Shown in pieces: positions 33,437-45,275 of a stretch of 64,000 bases of DNA. Under the pieces are notes generated by a model. That model was not told where the DNA came from, ran no database searches, and was given only the letters and a program-made list of their open reading frames with translations. Location: assembly GCA_025738555.1 (NCBI GenBank), contig JAOVFP010000005.1, positions 4,650,001 to 4,714,000 of the forward strand, given 5' to 3'. The position numbers were made by a program, and so were the translations under genes. How positions within the stretch are numbered: position 1 is the stretch's first letter; each line of letters starts with the position of its first letter. Origin of the DNA: Cyathus striatus (taxonomy: Eukaryota > Basidiomycota > Agaricomycetes > Agaricales > Nidulariaceae).

Positions 33437-34172
33437 TCAATGATTTTGCCTCCTGCGCGATTTGTACTCAGTTCTGTCACGGACAGAAACGTGAAGTGGC
33501 CTGGAAATTATCATGCGACGTTTTGACAACGCCGAAACGGGATTTAAATCGTTATCGTCGACACGCTTTCGCTTCAAATGACGCCGAGTAGTAAAAGGTG
33601 GTTGAGAAAGATCCTGATCAATATCTGGCAGGTCGAATTGAAGAAAGCTCGGTGAATGATATGGCAGTGGGATGGGTGCAACCAGAGGGGCGTTGCATAT
33701 TACATGCAGAGGCTGCGGAGACAATGTGGAAAGAAAGGATGACTCTTTCGATGAGGACGACGAGATGTCTGATGGTGAAGACGAGTCTGAAAAGGCAATG
33801 AGTTTTCTGTAAGATGATAGTAAGCACAGTGCTATACGCACACGATGGCTGTAAGAGGTCAGAATTGACACACTTATGTTGTGAAACGGAAGGTGAACGA
33901 ATTGAAACGAGCTCTTGCTGAGGAGCCATGGAAGAATACGAAGTCTCCGCGAAATGCCAAAAAGAAGTGGAAAGTAGTGTAGGATGCTGGAGAGCAGAGT
34001 GGAACATAGTTGTGCCAAGTGAAAAGGAGGGCGAAGAATAAAGAGAAAGGTAAGAAGAGTGGGATGAATTAGCCTGAGGGCGGATAATAATAGGGGACAA
34101 GCGAAAAGGTACTAATAATGGATCAGTCAGGGTAGTCGTATGGTGCATGCTGTGCACGCTCCATGTAGACAT
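33437..34172 (-). CDS. Possible gene for a Ser-rich basic protein, unknown
   Basis: No family is recognised. The last part (frame ending 33437) reads SDSSSPSDISSSSSKESSFL, FDLPDIDQDLSQPPFTTRRH and LKRKRVDDNDLNPVSALSKR, with a nuclear-localisation-like basic cluster and acidic/Ser patches. An upstream frame (from about 34172, MSTWSVHSMHHTTTLTDPLL) could join through one or two short introns near 33790-33870 (gtgtgcg to ttacag). Composition looks protein-like rather than random, but start, exons and reality are uncertain. Confidence 0.35.
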
Positions 34173-34413
34173 TGGATGCAGATGAAACTTCAGCTGGAAT
34201 AGAGGAAACAAGAAACCGACGCCTGCAGTTGATTGACAGACAGACAGACTGGACAACTATACTTGGGGAATGGATGCGACACATCGTAGCGATTTGCTTA
34301 CTATTAGAAAAGTTGTGAGGAGCAAGAGAAGAATGCAGAATGATTAATGTGCCCTTATCGATTTATCGGTGTGAAGTATAGTGAAGCAGATGAGCGAAAG
34401 AGGACAGGGTAGC

Positions 34414-34644
34414 TCATGGTTTGAGATAGCCGCATGCGAGTGACACATTGAATATCATGTTCAAGCTGGCACTCTGCGGAGGTACCGGGTAAAAGATCCA
34501 TATACTTACCATAGACTGTTTCAAAAGGCTTCTGTTCTCCCAGACGGCAGCGACCAATATCCAAGTTACCAAATATACTGCGATCCAGAAAGTCGACGTA
34601 GATTCAACGTAGAGTGGCAACCTGTTTCCAGACATCATCAACAT
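34414..34644 (-). CDS. Possible small single-span membrane protein
   Basis: A 76-residue frame with one clear hydrophobic helix (TFWIAVYLVTWILVAAVW) after a short polar start. A potential 36-nt intron (gtaagt...cgcag) lies in the second half without changing frame. It is divergent from mL49, 92 bp apart. No family is recognised; it may be spurious. Confidence 0.25.
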   Translation of the reverse strand: MLMMSGNRLPLYVESTSTFWIAVYLVTWILVAAVWENRSLLKQSMVSIWIFYPVPPQSASLNMIFNVSLACGYLKP

Positions 34645-34736
34645 ATATAATATTATTAATTTACATATGAATTACATAACCAAATATTTTAACCTTTCGA
34701 CAGCTTCTTACCACAACTTCCCTATTGCTGCCACCT

Positions 34737-35183
34737 ATGTTGCGCTCGCTCACTCGCCTTTTTCCTCTGAAGCCTGCGCGTGCATCGTGCTTCTCCTCTC
34801 AGTTCGTTCAGATAGGAGCCTCTTCCCAACCTGTCTCATCGGGTGGTATCAGATACCCTTATTTCATTCCTCGCAACTCCAATGGCAACCTCCCAGTGTA
34901 TAGTGACATCCGTAACAGTGGCACGCGTCTACAGGTCTTAATACGAAATGTTGATGGAAACGCCAATGTGTGTGCCTTCTCTTTTTCCCATATCATAACA
35001 TCGATACAACTTGCATTTATTCATAAGCTGCTGGCGGATGAACTTGCGCGAACACTCTTCCCTCGCAAGACGTCGGAAGCATCGCGTATGAAGATCGAAA
35101 TAGTTCGGTCGAAGAATCTCGTTATATCCGGAGGTCGCTGGAAGAATCAGGTAGTGGAATGGTTGAAGCAGAAAGGCTTTTAG
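34737..35183 (+). CDS. IMG2: Mitochondrial large-subunit ribosomal protein mL49 (IMG2)
   Basis: The start MLRSLTRLFPLKPARASCFS is a basic, Ser/Arg-rich mitochondrial presequence. The mature region has the mL49 signature: YPYFIPRNSNGNLPVYSDIR, TRLQVLIRNVDGNAN, an intron, then LLADELARTLFPRKTSEASR and VISGGRWKNQVVEWLKQKGF at the C-terminus. Length is usual for the family. One intron. Confidence 0.88.
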   Translation: MLRSLTRLFPLKPARASCFSSQFVQIGASSQPVSSGGIRYPYFIPRNSNGNLPVYSDIRNSGTRLQVLIRNVDGNANVCAFSFSHIITSIQLAFIHKLLADELARTLFPRKTSEASRMKIEIVRSKNLVISGGRWKNQVVEWLKQKGF

Positions 35184-35572
35184 ACAGTCTATTGGAAGAT
35201 ATCCTTGTCGAGCAATTTATGGTCAGATTTGGAATGGAACTTTCAACACGGCTACGCGTGCAAGGTCAGCAGACTCGCGCAACCGTAGAATTGGTTGCAA
35301 GTGAAGTAGAGGTGAGGGGTTGCGGGCAATACGGGGTGTGTATGACGGGCTCGCTCTCAGGCTGCGTCAGTTGAGCAAGACGTATGAATATTGTACTGTA
35401 AATAAGGGCATCCGAGTCGGACCGACGTCCGTTTGACAGAATTGGATTTTGAGTCATGAGTATAATCTCAATATAATCACGATTCTCACCGCATAAATTT
35501 AAAAATATAATCCTCTCCATATAAAATTCAACTTTCACCGTTTCTTGCATCTCATTATATTTCTCATTATCT
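35184..35572. promoter_or_regulatory. Intergenic region upstream of PDX1
   Basis: 389 bp. It includes tataaaattcaac about 50 bp before the PDX1 start, a TATA-like element. The plus-strand frame at 35159-35374 has no support as a gene. Confidence 0.4.
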
Positions 35573-37144
35573 ATGACTACTCCTGCTGCTCAGAGTCCCG
35601 TTCCCCAAGGTGCTGGAGGTGCCAGTGCTCCTTCCACTGCCCCCTCCCGTACTACTCCTAGGGAGGGTGGTAACAGTTTGGGCACCTTCGGTGTGAGTTC
35701 CATCATCGCTGGGCGCCTTCATTACAATGCTATAACTGGCACCACACTTAGGTCAAATCCGGTCTTGCTCAGATGTTAAAGGTTTGCTGCAACCCATCCT
35801 GAATTATCGTTTACTTCATAATTCAACTCTCAGGGAGGCGTTATCATGGACGTCGTAAACCCTGAACAGGTATGTTCACGCCACATCGTATATGTGCAAG
35901 AACATCATGCAAATATAATCAGGCTCGTATTGCTGAGGAGGCCGGCGCTTGTGCGGTCATGGCGCTTGAAAGAGTCCCTGCCGATATCAGAGCTGAAGGT
36001 GACGACTTTTGTTCATTCATGTGGACCTCACACTAACGTGCTTTTTACAGGGGGAGTCGCGCGGATGGTAGTGTTGCTGAGCCTCCTAATTCTGTATTTT
36101 CTTGCTAATCCAGGTACAGAGTGATCCAGCTATGATCAAACAAATTGTCGACGCTGTCACCATCCCTGTCATGGCCAAAGTTCGAATAGGGCACTTCGTA
36201 GAGGCTCAGGTGCAGTTGTCCAGCTGTTGTTGTTTTTGATCGTATAATTGATTATTTTGCAAGATCCTGCAAGTCATTGGCGTAGATTATATCGACGAAT
36301 CCGAAGTCCTTACTCCTGCTGATGAAGAGCACCACATCAATAAACATAATTTCAAGGTTCCCTTTGTCTGCGGTGCGCGTAATCTGGGGGAAGCTTTACG
36401 GCGTATTTCCGAAGGTGCTGCCTTCATCCGCACCAAAGGTGAGGCAGGAACTGGAAATGTGGTTGAGGCTGTTCGCCATGAACGAGCTGTGATGGCCGAG
36501 ATTAGAAAAGCAAGCGTGATGAGTGAAGAAGAACTGTATGCTTATGCCAAGGAAATACAAGCACCGTTCCATCTGCTCAAGGAAACCGCAAGAATAAAGC
36601 GTCTTCCAGTTGTGAATTTTGCGGCCGGAGGCATTGCAACACCAGGTAAGTAACTGCAATCAGGCTTCCTTTCGATGATCACTAATGATTGTATTAGCTG
36701 ACGCTGCATTGATGATGCAACTTGGATGTGATGGAGGTAGGACCGATACTCCAGAGAATTCCAATTCAAACTAATGGAAGCCTCTGTTCTACTATAGTAT
36801 TCGTTGGCTCCGGCATATTCCATGTATGTTTCGGTGTTCTTAGCGGACGTTCACTCATCTCACCTTTAAATTTTCAGTCCGGTGACCCTGCAAAGAGAGC
36901 GCGGGCAATAGTTCAAGCAGTAGGCTTGTATCCCTCTTTTATTGAATCCGACTCATCTACCACAAGGTTACCCACTACAATAATCCCAAAATACTGGCCG
37001 AGGTTTCGGAAGATCTGGGAGCTGCAATGGTGGGACTTACAATGTAGGTGAAATTTGTCATATGTAAGTTGCTTAGTCTCTAATTACAACTTGCACAGCG
37101 ACTCGCAATTGAAAGGTGGACATATGGCTAAACGTGGGTGGTAA
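35573..37144 (+). CDS. SNZ1: Pyridoxal 5'-phosphate synthase lyase subunit PDX1 (SNZ1/PdxS)
   Basis: This enzyme makes vitamin B6 (PLP) from ribose 5-phosphate, glyceraldehyde 3-phosphate and ammonia, the ammonia being delivered by a PDX2/SNO glutaminase. The disordered start [20 protein letters not shown] precedes the TIM barrel: [56 protein letters not shown] with [10 protein letters not shown] (Schiff-base Lys), [40 protein letters not shown] with [10 protein letters not shown], and FAAGGIATP, then [20 protein letters not shown]. The last exons need splicing at gtaggtg...cacag to give [16 protein letters not shown], the usual RGW end. About nine introns. No SNO gene is in the window. Confidence 0.92.
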
Positions 37145-37998
37145 GTGCGTTGGAATAGAAATTGAGAAGAAGCTCGGATTAGAATTCCGTTTGAAATGTA
37201 CTTTTGTATTGTTACCCATGGATTAAACATATACTTATCCTGCTACCGCTACCAAACCGCTACCACTACCTATTTTGGAAATATAAAAATGGCCATGCTA
37301 TGACGTCATACCGTCGGAACCTCACAATATGTATAAAGCGACCACTTACCTCCACTTACTGACAATTACTGACAGTGACCGCCAGCATATCCTCTACATT
37401 CATCTTTCTGATATAATACTTCTTATTATACATCTCTTGAGCCGACTTCACTATGGGAAATACAGTAGACGCCGAAACTGTCCTCAAAACTTTCATCTCG
37501 GTATTGCTTTCCACTCGATACCGCCACTGTAGTGAACGACTGACACCAATCATTTCAGCACGAGCCAAATGCTCACTATGCATTCGATAGCGAACGAGAT
37601 AGTCCGCAGTCCGTAATTTGTAGAGAAACAGGAAATGTCCGAGATTGTATTACAGCAAGTGCAATTCTTCTAACATTTCAGACGTAAATTCTTATTTTTG
37701 ATTCTCTTAGCTGCAAATGGATTCTAAGCGAATGTTTGAAGCCATGCAGGTATCATTCCCGTCATTCTCTCGCTAGAAAATATTCAGCCCTTTTCTGCTC
37801 TAGGAACAGGGTTTCTTTTGCAAACTTCCCATAGACCCTGCACGGACATACATTGAGTGCAAACCAATGCCACGCTAACTACTGCTAGCAAGACGTATAT
37901 ATTCATTCAGTATCGCAACCCAGCTGTAACTTGCATTTACAATACCGAGTGCCAGGACAAGCGCTAATCAATGGATGATATAATAATAACAATTTGCA
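37145..37998. other. Intergenic region
   Basis: About 850 bp between the convergent PDX1 and RD-rich genes. A small cta-ccg/cta-cca triplet patch is at about 37240-37271. No supported gene. Confidence 0.4.
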
Positions 37999-39905
37999 CT
38001 ACCCAGTCTGCATACTAGGGAGGGAATGTGAAGGCAGGGCTTCAATGCCAAGGGTGCCAGTCTTTGCTTTCTCCAACTGATAATCAGCTACTTTCCGACG
38101 ACCTTCCGCAGCACGCAGGTCAATTATAGCAATATCCAATTCATGCAGGGCACGACGGGTGTTTTTCGATATCTGTGCATACTCATTTGCAAGATGTGAC
38201 CGATGCGTCTCCACACGTGCAATCTAATATAACTGTTAAATAGCTAATTCAGACATCATTATCTAAATAGACCACATACATCTTGTTCCAACGCGTTTAT
38301 ACAGGAATCCTTCTTAGGCAAAGTAGGCAAGGGTGGTAGAACCACAGAAATATCTGAATCCTGCAATGCCCTAGGTACTTGAATGGCCTCACTAACGGGT
38401 GAACTTGCAGATTGAACACCTGATGGTATGAATGTCCTTCGTGAACGTGGACCAGTAGGAAAGATTTGAGGTGCAGTGGATAAAGGAGGAACGACCTTGG
38501 GGTGTCCACGAGGCCCCCGTGGCGGAGAACGACGCAGACGGTTAGTATCTGATGCTGCACTGACAACAGGAACGGCCGAAGAAGCGACGGGAAAAAGAGT
38601 TGTGTATGGTTGTTTGGGAGGGGTTTGAGAGTTCCCGAACGCAGTAGGTACAGGAATCACATCCTTGCTAGTCATAGCGATGTTGGAAGCCTCCAATTTG
38701 ATATCTGGCTCAAGCTGCTCTGGCCTAACAACGGCAGATGGCGGTGACAGTTTTGTAGCAGGCGATAGCTCAATCTCTGTTATAATTGACGGTATGGGTG
38801 TGAAACTCCTAGATTTCTTTTTGCCGATGGTGGTGTATAACGTGGGCGGAGATAAAGCTGGAGAACCAACCGTTGCAGCATTTTCTGATACTACAACGTC
38901 CGTATCGTCGGGGGGAGTTGAAGGAACGGGAAGGGCGAGCTGAACGGCGTTGGTGAGGGTATTCAGCTGTAAAGGTTTGGTATTGATATTAGATAGTTGT
39001 GCAGCAGGATCTTCGAGCTTGATTTTGCGATCAGCAGGGGGAAGACGATGTAGCTTACGAGGTGGAGATTGTGAAGGAGACCGAGGTGTGCGAGGACTGG
39101 CAGCAATAGAATGGTTACCAAGTTTGATGCGCTTGGAAGGAGGAGAAGAAGGACGAGATAAGCTACGGGTTCGTGACTGTGGGCGACCACGGGGAGATGA
39201 AGGTCTGCGTCGGGTGGGAGACCTGGAGTGTCTGGGATGGGGCGAAGGTCTTCGATAAGAGGCGTCTGAACATAAATGAATGACGATGAGGAGAAAAAAG
39301 CGGCGGCATAGCTTACCAGGGCCACGATAGGGAGGAGATGGACGTCTGTATGCACGGGTTCTGTCGTAGGGAATATCATCAGCACGTCGTGATGTGGAGA
39401 GGGAGTACCGAGCATCTCCAGTCCTATATTGACGCTCCCTGTCCCACATCCTGTCTCTGTTTCTCTCTCTCTCTCTTTCCCAATCCCTGCCTCGCTCCCA
39501 ATCCCTCCTGTCCCTGTCCCTGTCCCTGTCCCAGTCTCTGCCTCTGTCTCTGCCTCTGTCTCTCTCCCTGTCTCTGTCTCTCTCCCTTTCCCTGTCCCAG
39601 TATCTTTCCCTGTCTCTGTCTCTGTCCCTGTCCCTGTCTCTGTCTACATCTCTGGGGCGGGAGGGAAATGGTCTGTTGTACGAATCATGGCGGCGGGCAG
39701 GAAGGTCTCTGCGATGGTCATTGTCATAGGAAGCGATGTAAGTATCGCAGGGTGGTGGACGAGGTGGCCTGGGATAGGGACGGTCGATTGGGGATATGCG
39801 ATCACTGAGAGGCTGGGAGGAGGGTGGAATGGGGCGGTATGAGCGTTTGTCGGGGTCGTCGTGGTCTCTTGGAGGGGAAGGAGGCTTTGGAGGGAGAGAG
39901 GCCAT
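37999..39905 (-). CDS. Arg/Asp-Arg/Glu repeat protein (RD/RE-rich), unknown function
   Basis: The N-terminus MASLPPKPPSPPRDHDDPDK leads to a long alternating RD/RE tract (about 39440-39665). Next comes an RS-like region (RRPSPHPRHSRSPTRRRPSS) after an intron at about 39267-39316, then a disordered Ser/Pro-rich middle. After a second intron near 38225-38282 a C-terminal helix-forming segment reads HLANEYAQISKNTRRALHEL, IAIIDLRAAEGRRKVADYQL. RD/RS tracts are typical of nuclear RNA-processing factors, but no defined domain is visible. It is divergent from cyclin L with only 145 bp between start codons. Confidence 0.7.
39440..39665 (-). repeat. Low-complexity tract coding (RD/RE)n
   Basis: The plus strand reads long runs of ctgtccctgtccctgtctct. 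On the minus strand these are the Arg-Asp/Arg-Glu codons of the RD-rich protein. The hexamer-like repeat makes tract length prone to change. Plus-strand frames here (Pro/Cys/Ser/Val-rich) are shadows. Confidence 0.8.
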
Positions 39906-40050
39906 GGAAGTTGTTGTCAGTAGTAGCGACAATAATAAAGAGATGTTTGTCTATAATAATAATTTGTTTATTATTAATAAATATAATGATTAGTTGTTTG
40001 TCATTGACAATAAGAGTCAATAATAATTAGTTGTTTGTCTTCCCGATCCA

Positions 40051-41047
40051 ATGTCCAATCTCTATCCGCTTGCCTCTCTCTCTCAAATAGAATCCACGCC
40101 CTCCGTACAGGATGCCATTCCCCACCTCCTCGAAGAGGATCTGAGGGTATATGGCTGCAAACTCATCGTCCAAGCAGGCAGACTTCTCCACCAGTATGCT
40201 TCCCGCTTCTTCCTGTGGCCTTTAACCCTCATCTCCGTAGAAAACAGGTAGCCGTCGCTGCAGCCCAGATTCTCTTCCAAAGATTCTGGTACGTAACCTC
40301 ATTGAAGCAATTCGGCGTTGCCGTGAGTTGTTCTCCGTTTGCACTGTTTCCCGCGTTAATGTCAGCAGGACATTGGAATGGGGGCACTGTATCTCGCCTC
40401 GAAGCTCGAGGAATGCCCATTACGCATGCGAGATCTCATCAATGTATACGATGTTCTTCTTCAGCGTGCCCAGCACTCTGCAAGCCCCAAAGCGGACCAG
40501 CCATTTACATACCATCCCATGTCCTACTTTGGCTCTACTTTTTACGACTTGAAAGATGCGCTTGTCGTTGCCGAAATGCAGATTCTCAAACGCCTCGGCT
40601 TCAATGTCCACGTCGTGCTTCCATACGGAACGCTGATAAATTATTTGCGTGTTCTCAATTTGACAAGCAGAGAAGATGCATGCAGTAAGGCCTGGGGATA
40701 TTTGAATGACGCGTAGGGCGAACGTTCTGGTAATGATTTGCATCGCATCCTCACTTTTCCCTAGTTTACAGACACCGGTGTATGCACTGTACCAAGTGCC
40801 GACCATCGTCAGTGCAGCAATATTGCTTGCAGTGCGGCATCTCGGTATCCCATTGCCGTCGGAACCGTCCAATTGCTGGTGGGAGTTATTTGATGCCAAC
40901 TGGGAGGATGTATGGAGCGTGTGTGGATACATCATGCGCCTTTATCGTAAACGGACGGAGGTGGACGAGAAGCGGGTGGTTGGGCTGGTGACAAAGAAGG
41001 CAGTACGAGCATGGCTAGAGGATCGCAATGAGCGGGAAGAATTATAG
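40051..41047 (+). CDS. Cyclin L (transcription/splicing-associated cyclin)
   Basis: A regulatory subunit for a CDK acting on RNA polymerase II and splicing factors. The start MSNLYPLASLSQIESTPSVQ leads to EDLRVYGCKLIVQAGRLL. After an intron, QVAVAAAQILFQRFWYVTSL with KQFGV forms the cyclin box. GMGALYLASKLEECPLRMRD and DLKDALVVAEMQILKRLGFN follow, then VVLPYGTLINYLRVLNL. The second box includes YALYQVPTIVSAAILLAVRH and WWELFDANWEDVWSVCGYIM. The end lacks a long RS tail. Three or four introns. The L-type assignment rests on the EECP and RLGFN signatures. Confidence 0.82.
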
Positions 41048-41176
41048 AGCTTATAGTTCTTTGTATTAGATGTAATGTAACTAATTATATAACTTGGGGT
41101 AAAAGTCATGTGATCTTGAAATGCAGTGTTTTGAGTAAGACTTGGGATATTCACTCGCTTGACACTCACTCCCGCC

Positions 41177-43799
41177 ATGCTCGACCATTGCTCAATATCA
41201 CACAAAGGCACGCCCAATTTCTACTTTAATTTCTACCGTCATCTCATGTTCCCCAGGTGGAATCGTATTATGGTCTCGCTCTTTCACCCCGGACGCTGCT
41301 CACCTCGCTTCGTCCTCCGCCTCCCCTGTAAACTCTCTCATCCGTGAAGCATTGATAGAAGGACGCACCTCGGAACAAAAGTACGAAAAAGATGGATATG
41401 CTGTTAAATGGACCTTTGTCAACGATTTGGAACTCATATTTGTTGTGCGTCCCCGCCTTCTCGTTCTCTTCTATCTTGCCCTTATCCTCGGATTTCTAGG
41501 TGGCATACCAACGCATACTTCAGTTAACATACGTTGAAGACCTGCTCACTGCATTAAAGAACCTATTCATCAAGTATTTCGAGCCTTTCCTTGCTGCATT
41601 TGTTGCATCTTTACATACCATCAACACCGCAAAAGCTGCGACGCTGGAAGCTACGTCGTGGAACTTTACGCTTGCCTTCGACGGATGGGATAATGTGTTC
41701 GATAAAGTCCTTAGAGGCCTAGAGGAAAAGGCTGCCTTGGTGAAGCCATTCCATTAGCGCGTTCACTACTTTTTCCAACTCACCTTTCACAGGAACGTAA
41801 GTCTCGCCTTCGTTCGATCGCCAAACCTGTAGAAGAAACTGCTTCTCCGCCCGGTGACGATCAGAGCACCGGTATGGGTTTCAAAATGTGTACCGTTATA
41901 TATCCTCATTTTCCCTGTAGAACCTTCAGTCAGTTCTGACGCCCCCCAAGATGAACAGCAAATAGCAAGGGATGTTCAAGCACTTAAGAATAGGCTGCGC
42001 GGGCGAGGGAGACGTCGCGGAGGTGTGAGTCGAGTCGCGAGTGGACGTGATAGTCTTCCTGGCTCTGAGTACGTCATGTCTTGTCGTCTATTTCCATTGA
42101 TTATTTGTGAATTCATTACCTTTTAACAGCTCTGAAACACCTACCAAACGAAAGGCTAAAGCAAAGGCGCAACGAAAATGGGGAGATCAACCTGTTACCG
42201 AATCTGAAATGGCATCGTTAGATTTCAGCGTGGACAAGTCAGGATCCGCTGGTGTTGATATCAGCTCATATGATCTGAAAGCATTAGTAGATCAGTCTTC
42301 GCTTGGAACGCGTACTCATGATGGTCTCTACGAAGTAAAGGACTGGGAGTTCTCCAAGGACAAGGACAATTCTGATGATGTTCTTGCCAATGCACTGAAA
42401 CCCTTGGACAAGACTACAAGTTCCTTGGGGCCGCTTGGATCGCTATTCGCTCGATTGACCGGTTCAAAAGTCCTCACTGGATCCGATCTTAAACCTGTTT
42501 TAGAAGGCATGAAGCAACATCTCATGAAGAAAAATGTGGCGAAAGAAATTGCGGATAAGGTCTGTGAAGGAGTTGGTGAAAGCCTGGTTGGAAAGAAAGT
42601 TGGTGGTTTTCAGAGTGAAGATTTTTATGGTTTTCTATACCATCATAACTAATTATCATTTGTTAGCTACCAACGCCGCCGTTCGCCTTGCGTTGTCTAC
42701 ATCGCTGACACGCATCCTGACCCCTAAGACATCCACCGACTTGTTATTATCAATCAGAACAAAGCTGTCTTCTCCCCTGCCCTCCACGCAACAAAGGATG
42801 CCATACAGCATTACCTTCGTTGGAGTCAACGGTGTTGGGAAGAGTACCAATCTTTCTAAGGTCTGTTTCTGGCTAATTCAAAACGGCCTGCGTGTCTTGA
42901 TTGCAGCCTGCGATACATTCCGGTACAATTCATTTTCTTCTGGTAGTTTATTAATTTCATCTACTGATCACTGCTGGTGGTCAGGAGTGGAGCTGTTGAG
43001 CAGCTCCGTGTACATGTGCGGAATCTAAGTATGCTTGGGGTCAATGGAGCGGCAGACAGCAAGGGCCGAGTCGAATTGTTTGAACGTGGGTATGGTAAAG
43101 ACGCCGCAGGTATTGCGAAAGAAGCCATTAGCTATGGTCGGTGCTATGATGCATTCTGAACCTGAACCAGTTAGTGATATTAATGATGATTTACGGTAGC
43201 TAAGGACAACGATTTCGACGTTGTCCTCATTGATACGGCAGGTCGAATGCAAGATAATGAAGTAAGTCGAGCTTTCCTAGTCTATTGTCAAACTGACTGT
43301 TATGTCGTACCAGCCCCTCATGCGTGCATTGGCGAAGGTGCGTCGTTTCGAGTCTGCCGTTTGCTTATCATCTTACTCTGCAGCTTAGCTTGTCGCTGTA
43401 AACAGTCCAGATAAGATTCTCTTCGTTGGCGAAGCCTTGGTTGGAAATGAGGCTGTTGACCAACTGACGAAATTTGATCGCGCTCTACGTGACTTCTCCT
43501 CCGCATCTGGTGCTAGTGGTGGCCGAGGCATTGATGGAATGCTTATAACAAAATGGGATACCGTCGATGACAAGGTACTTTTCATTATTCTCAATATAAA
43601 GTGTATTCGACAGTGTTTAGGTTGGAGCTGCTCTATCTATGACTTACGTTACCGGACAGCCGATCATATTTGTTGGATGCGGACAGGTAAGTTCTTATTA
43701 TATGCATATTCGTGGTTGTTAACGAGGGCGTGCTAGACATACACCGATCTTAGGCAGCTTCGCGTAGCTAATGTTGTTCAGGCGATTCTTAACGACTGA
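41177..43799 (+). CDS. SRP101: Signal recognition particle receptor subunit alpha (SRP101)
   Basis: This GTPase docks SRP-ribosome complexes at the ER membrane. The N-terminal SRX domain starts MLDHCSISHKGG, continues with YAVKWTFVNDLELIFV and, past an intron, AYQRILQLTYVEDLLTALKN. A charged linker (RLRGRGRRRGGVSRVASGRD) and EMASLDFSVDKSG follow. The NG part has the helical N domain (LGPLGSLFARLTGSKVLTGS), the P-loop GVNGVGKSTNLSKV, AACDTFRSGAVEQLRVH, VVLIDTAGRMQDNEPLM (G3), ALVGNEAVDQL and TKWD (G4; TKFD is commoner), then FVGCGQTYTDLRQLRV. It ends VVQAILND. About ten introns. Confidence 0.92.
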
Positions 43800-43956
43800 A
43801 AGAACGTACGATATCGTAATTATCTTGTATAATGCTTATGTTATTTATTTGTATGGAATGGCCATCACTGTTACGATTTAAACTCCTGGCGTATTATTTA
43901 AGGTGTTAGCATTACCCAAATTACTTTCCCATATTTCAGTTTTTGGTTCTGTTCCG

Positions 43957-45085
43957 ATGTATTCCAAATTCCTTTCTCGGCGATTATTCCGTTCTCATTA
44001 TCATCTACCACGAGTAGCTTCTCCCCTCTTATCGTCGTTCTCACATCTGTCTCACATACCCTTCTCAACCTCTTCTCACTTCAACATGAAAGTCGTCGCT
44101 GTTCCTGTCAGAGAGGACAACTATGCATATCTCCTCATTGACGAGTCTTCTAACCAAGCCGCGGCTGTCGATCCGTACGATGTCCCTACGGTTTCGGCGG
44201 CAGCTAACTCTCTAGGTGTCACGATCGTAGCAGGAATCGCCACTCACCACCACTTTGACCATAGTGGAGGTAACAAGGTAAGTAATTGATGTACTACAGA
44301 GTGCTGCTCCTCACAATCTAACGCTTTATTTTGGCATATACTAGGAATTTGTACGTATTGATGTAAGAAATATAATGTTGATGCTTATCGGCTGCGCCAG
44401 GCAGAAAAATATCCTGGTGTTCCGATATATGGAGGCAGTGAAAAGGTCCTTGCCCTTACGAACAAAGTCAAGGACGGAGACGAATTTACGATTGGCCAGA
44501 ACGTCCGAGTGAAGTATGTCGTCACTGCTACGTAGCATACTCCAGGAATATACTAAACAATACTCTTCCAGATGCTTGGCTACACCATGTCATACTCAGG
44601 ACTCCATATGTTACTACGCCACAGGTAGTGACCATCCGGGTGGTGTCTTCACCGGAGACACCTTGTTCATCGCCGGCAATGGTCGCTTCTTCGAAGGCAC
44701 TGGCGATGAGATGGTTGCAGCACTAACGAAGCTTGGAAGCCTTCCAGACAGAACTATTGTTTATAATGGCCATGAGTATACCGCTGGCAATGTCACATTT
44801 GGGAAGTCCATCGAACCCGCCAACACTGCTATACAGAAACTGGTCGAGTTATGCAAGCAGAACAAAATCACGACTGGACTCACAACGATCGCAGACGAGA
44901 AACAGTGGAATGTGTTTATGCGTCTTCACGATCCAACTGTTAGGTATGTACTTGGTTATAACATATAACATTGCAAATGATTTACTGTGTCAAAATTAAG
45001 AGAGGCCACTGGCTCCACGGTGGACGCCAAAGATGGGGAAGTTATGAGTATCCTGCGAGAGAAAAAAAATAACTTCAGGGGGTAG
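43957..45085 (+). CDS. GLO2: Hydroxyacylglutathione hydrolase (glyoxalase II)
   Basis: The enzyme hydrolyses S-lactoylglutathione, ending methylglyoxal detoxification. The first Met (43957) gives a basic, Ser-rich mitochondrial presequence (MYSKFLSRRLFRSHYHLPRV). A second in-frame Met (MKVVAVPVREDNYAYLLID) begins the cytosolic form, so two isoforms are plausible. The metal-binding motif is THHHFDHSGGNK. It is followed by a 6-nt exon (GAATTT, 44345-44350) between introns 44278-44344 and 44351-44400, which completes NKEFAEKYPGVPIYGG. Then come PCHTQDSICYY, GVFTGDTLFIAGNGRFFEG and VYNGHEYTAGN. The substrate-binding end is HDPTVR, then after an intron EATGSTVDAKDGEVMSILRE and the stop at 45083. 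Four or so introns. Confidence 0.9.
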
Positions 45086-45275
45086 GATGTTTGTTCCCTG
45101 CCTCCTAAGCTAATTGACACAATCTAGGTGATCATAGCAATTCAAGGATGTGATAATTTGTTACCGTAGCCATGAAGCCGTTAGCAACACTGTATTATCG
45201 ATATGAAACAAAAGTCATTTTGTAAAGTAGCTATATAAATCATTCCTTCTTATCCGGGGGACAACGTACATACAT

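Noticed and set aside
39338..39842. Plus-strand Pro/Cys/Ser/Val-rich frames
   Set aside because: Antisense of the RD/RE tract of the minus-strand gene.
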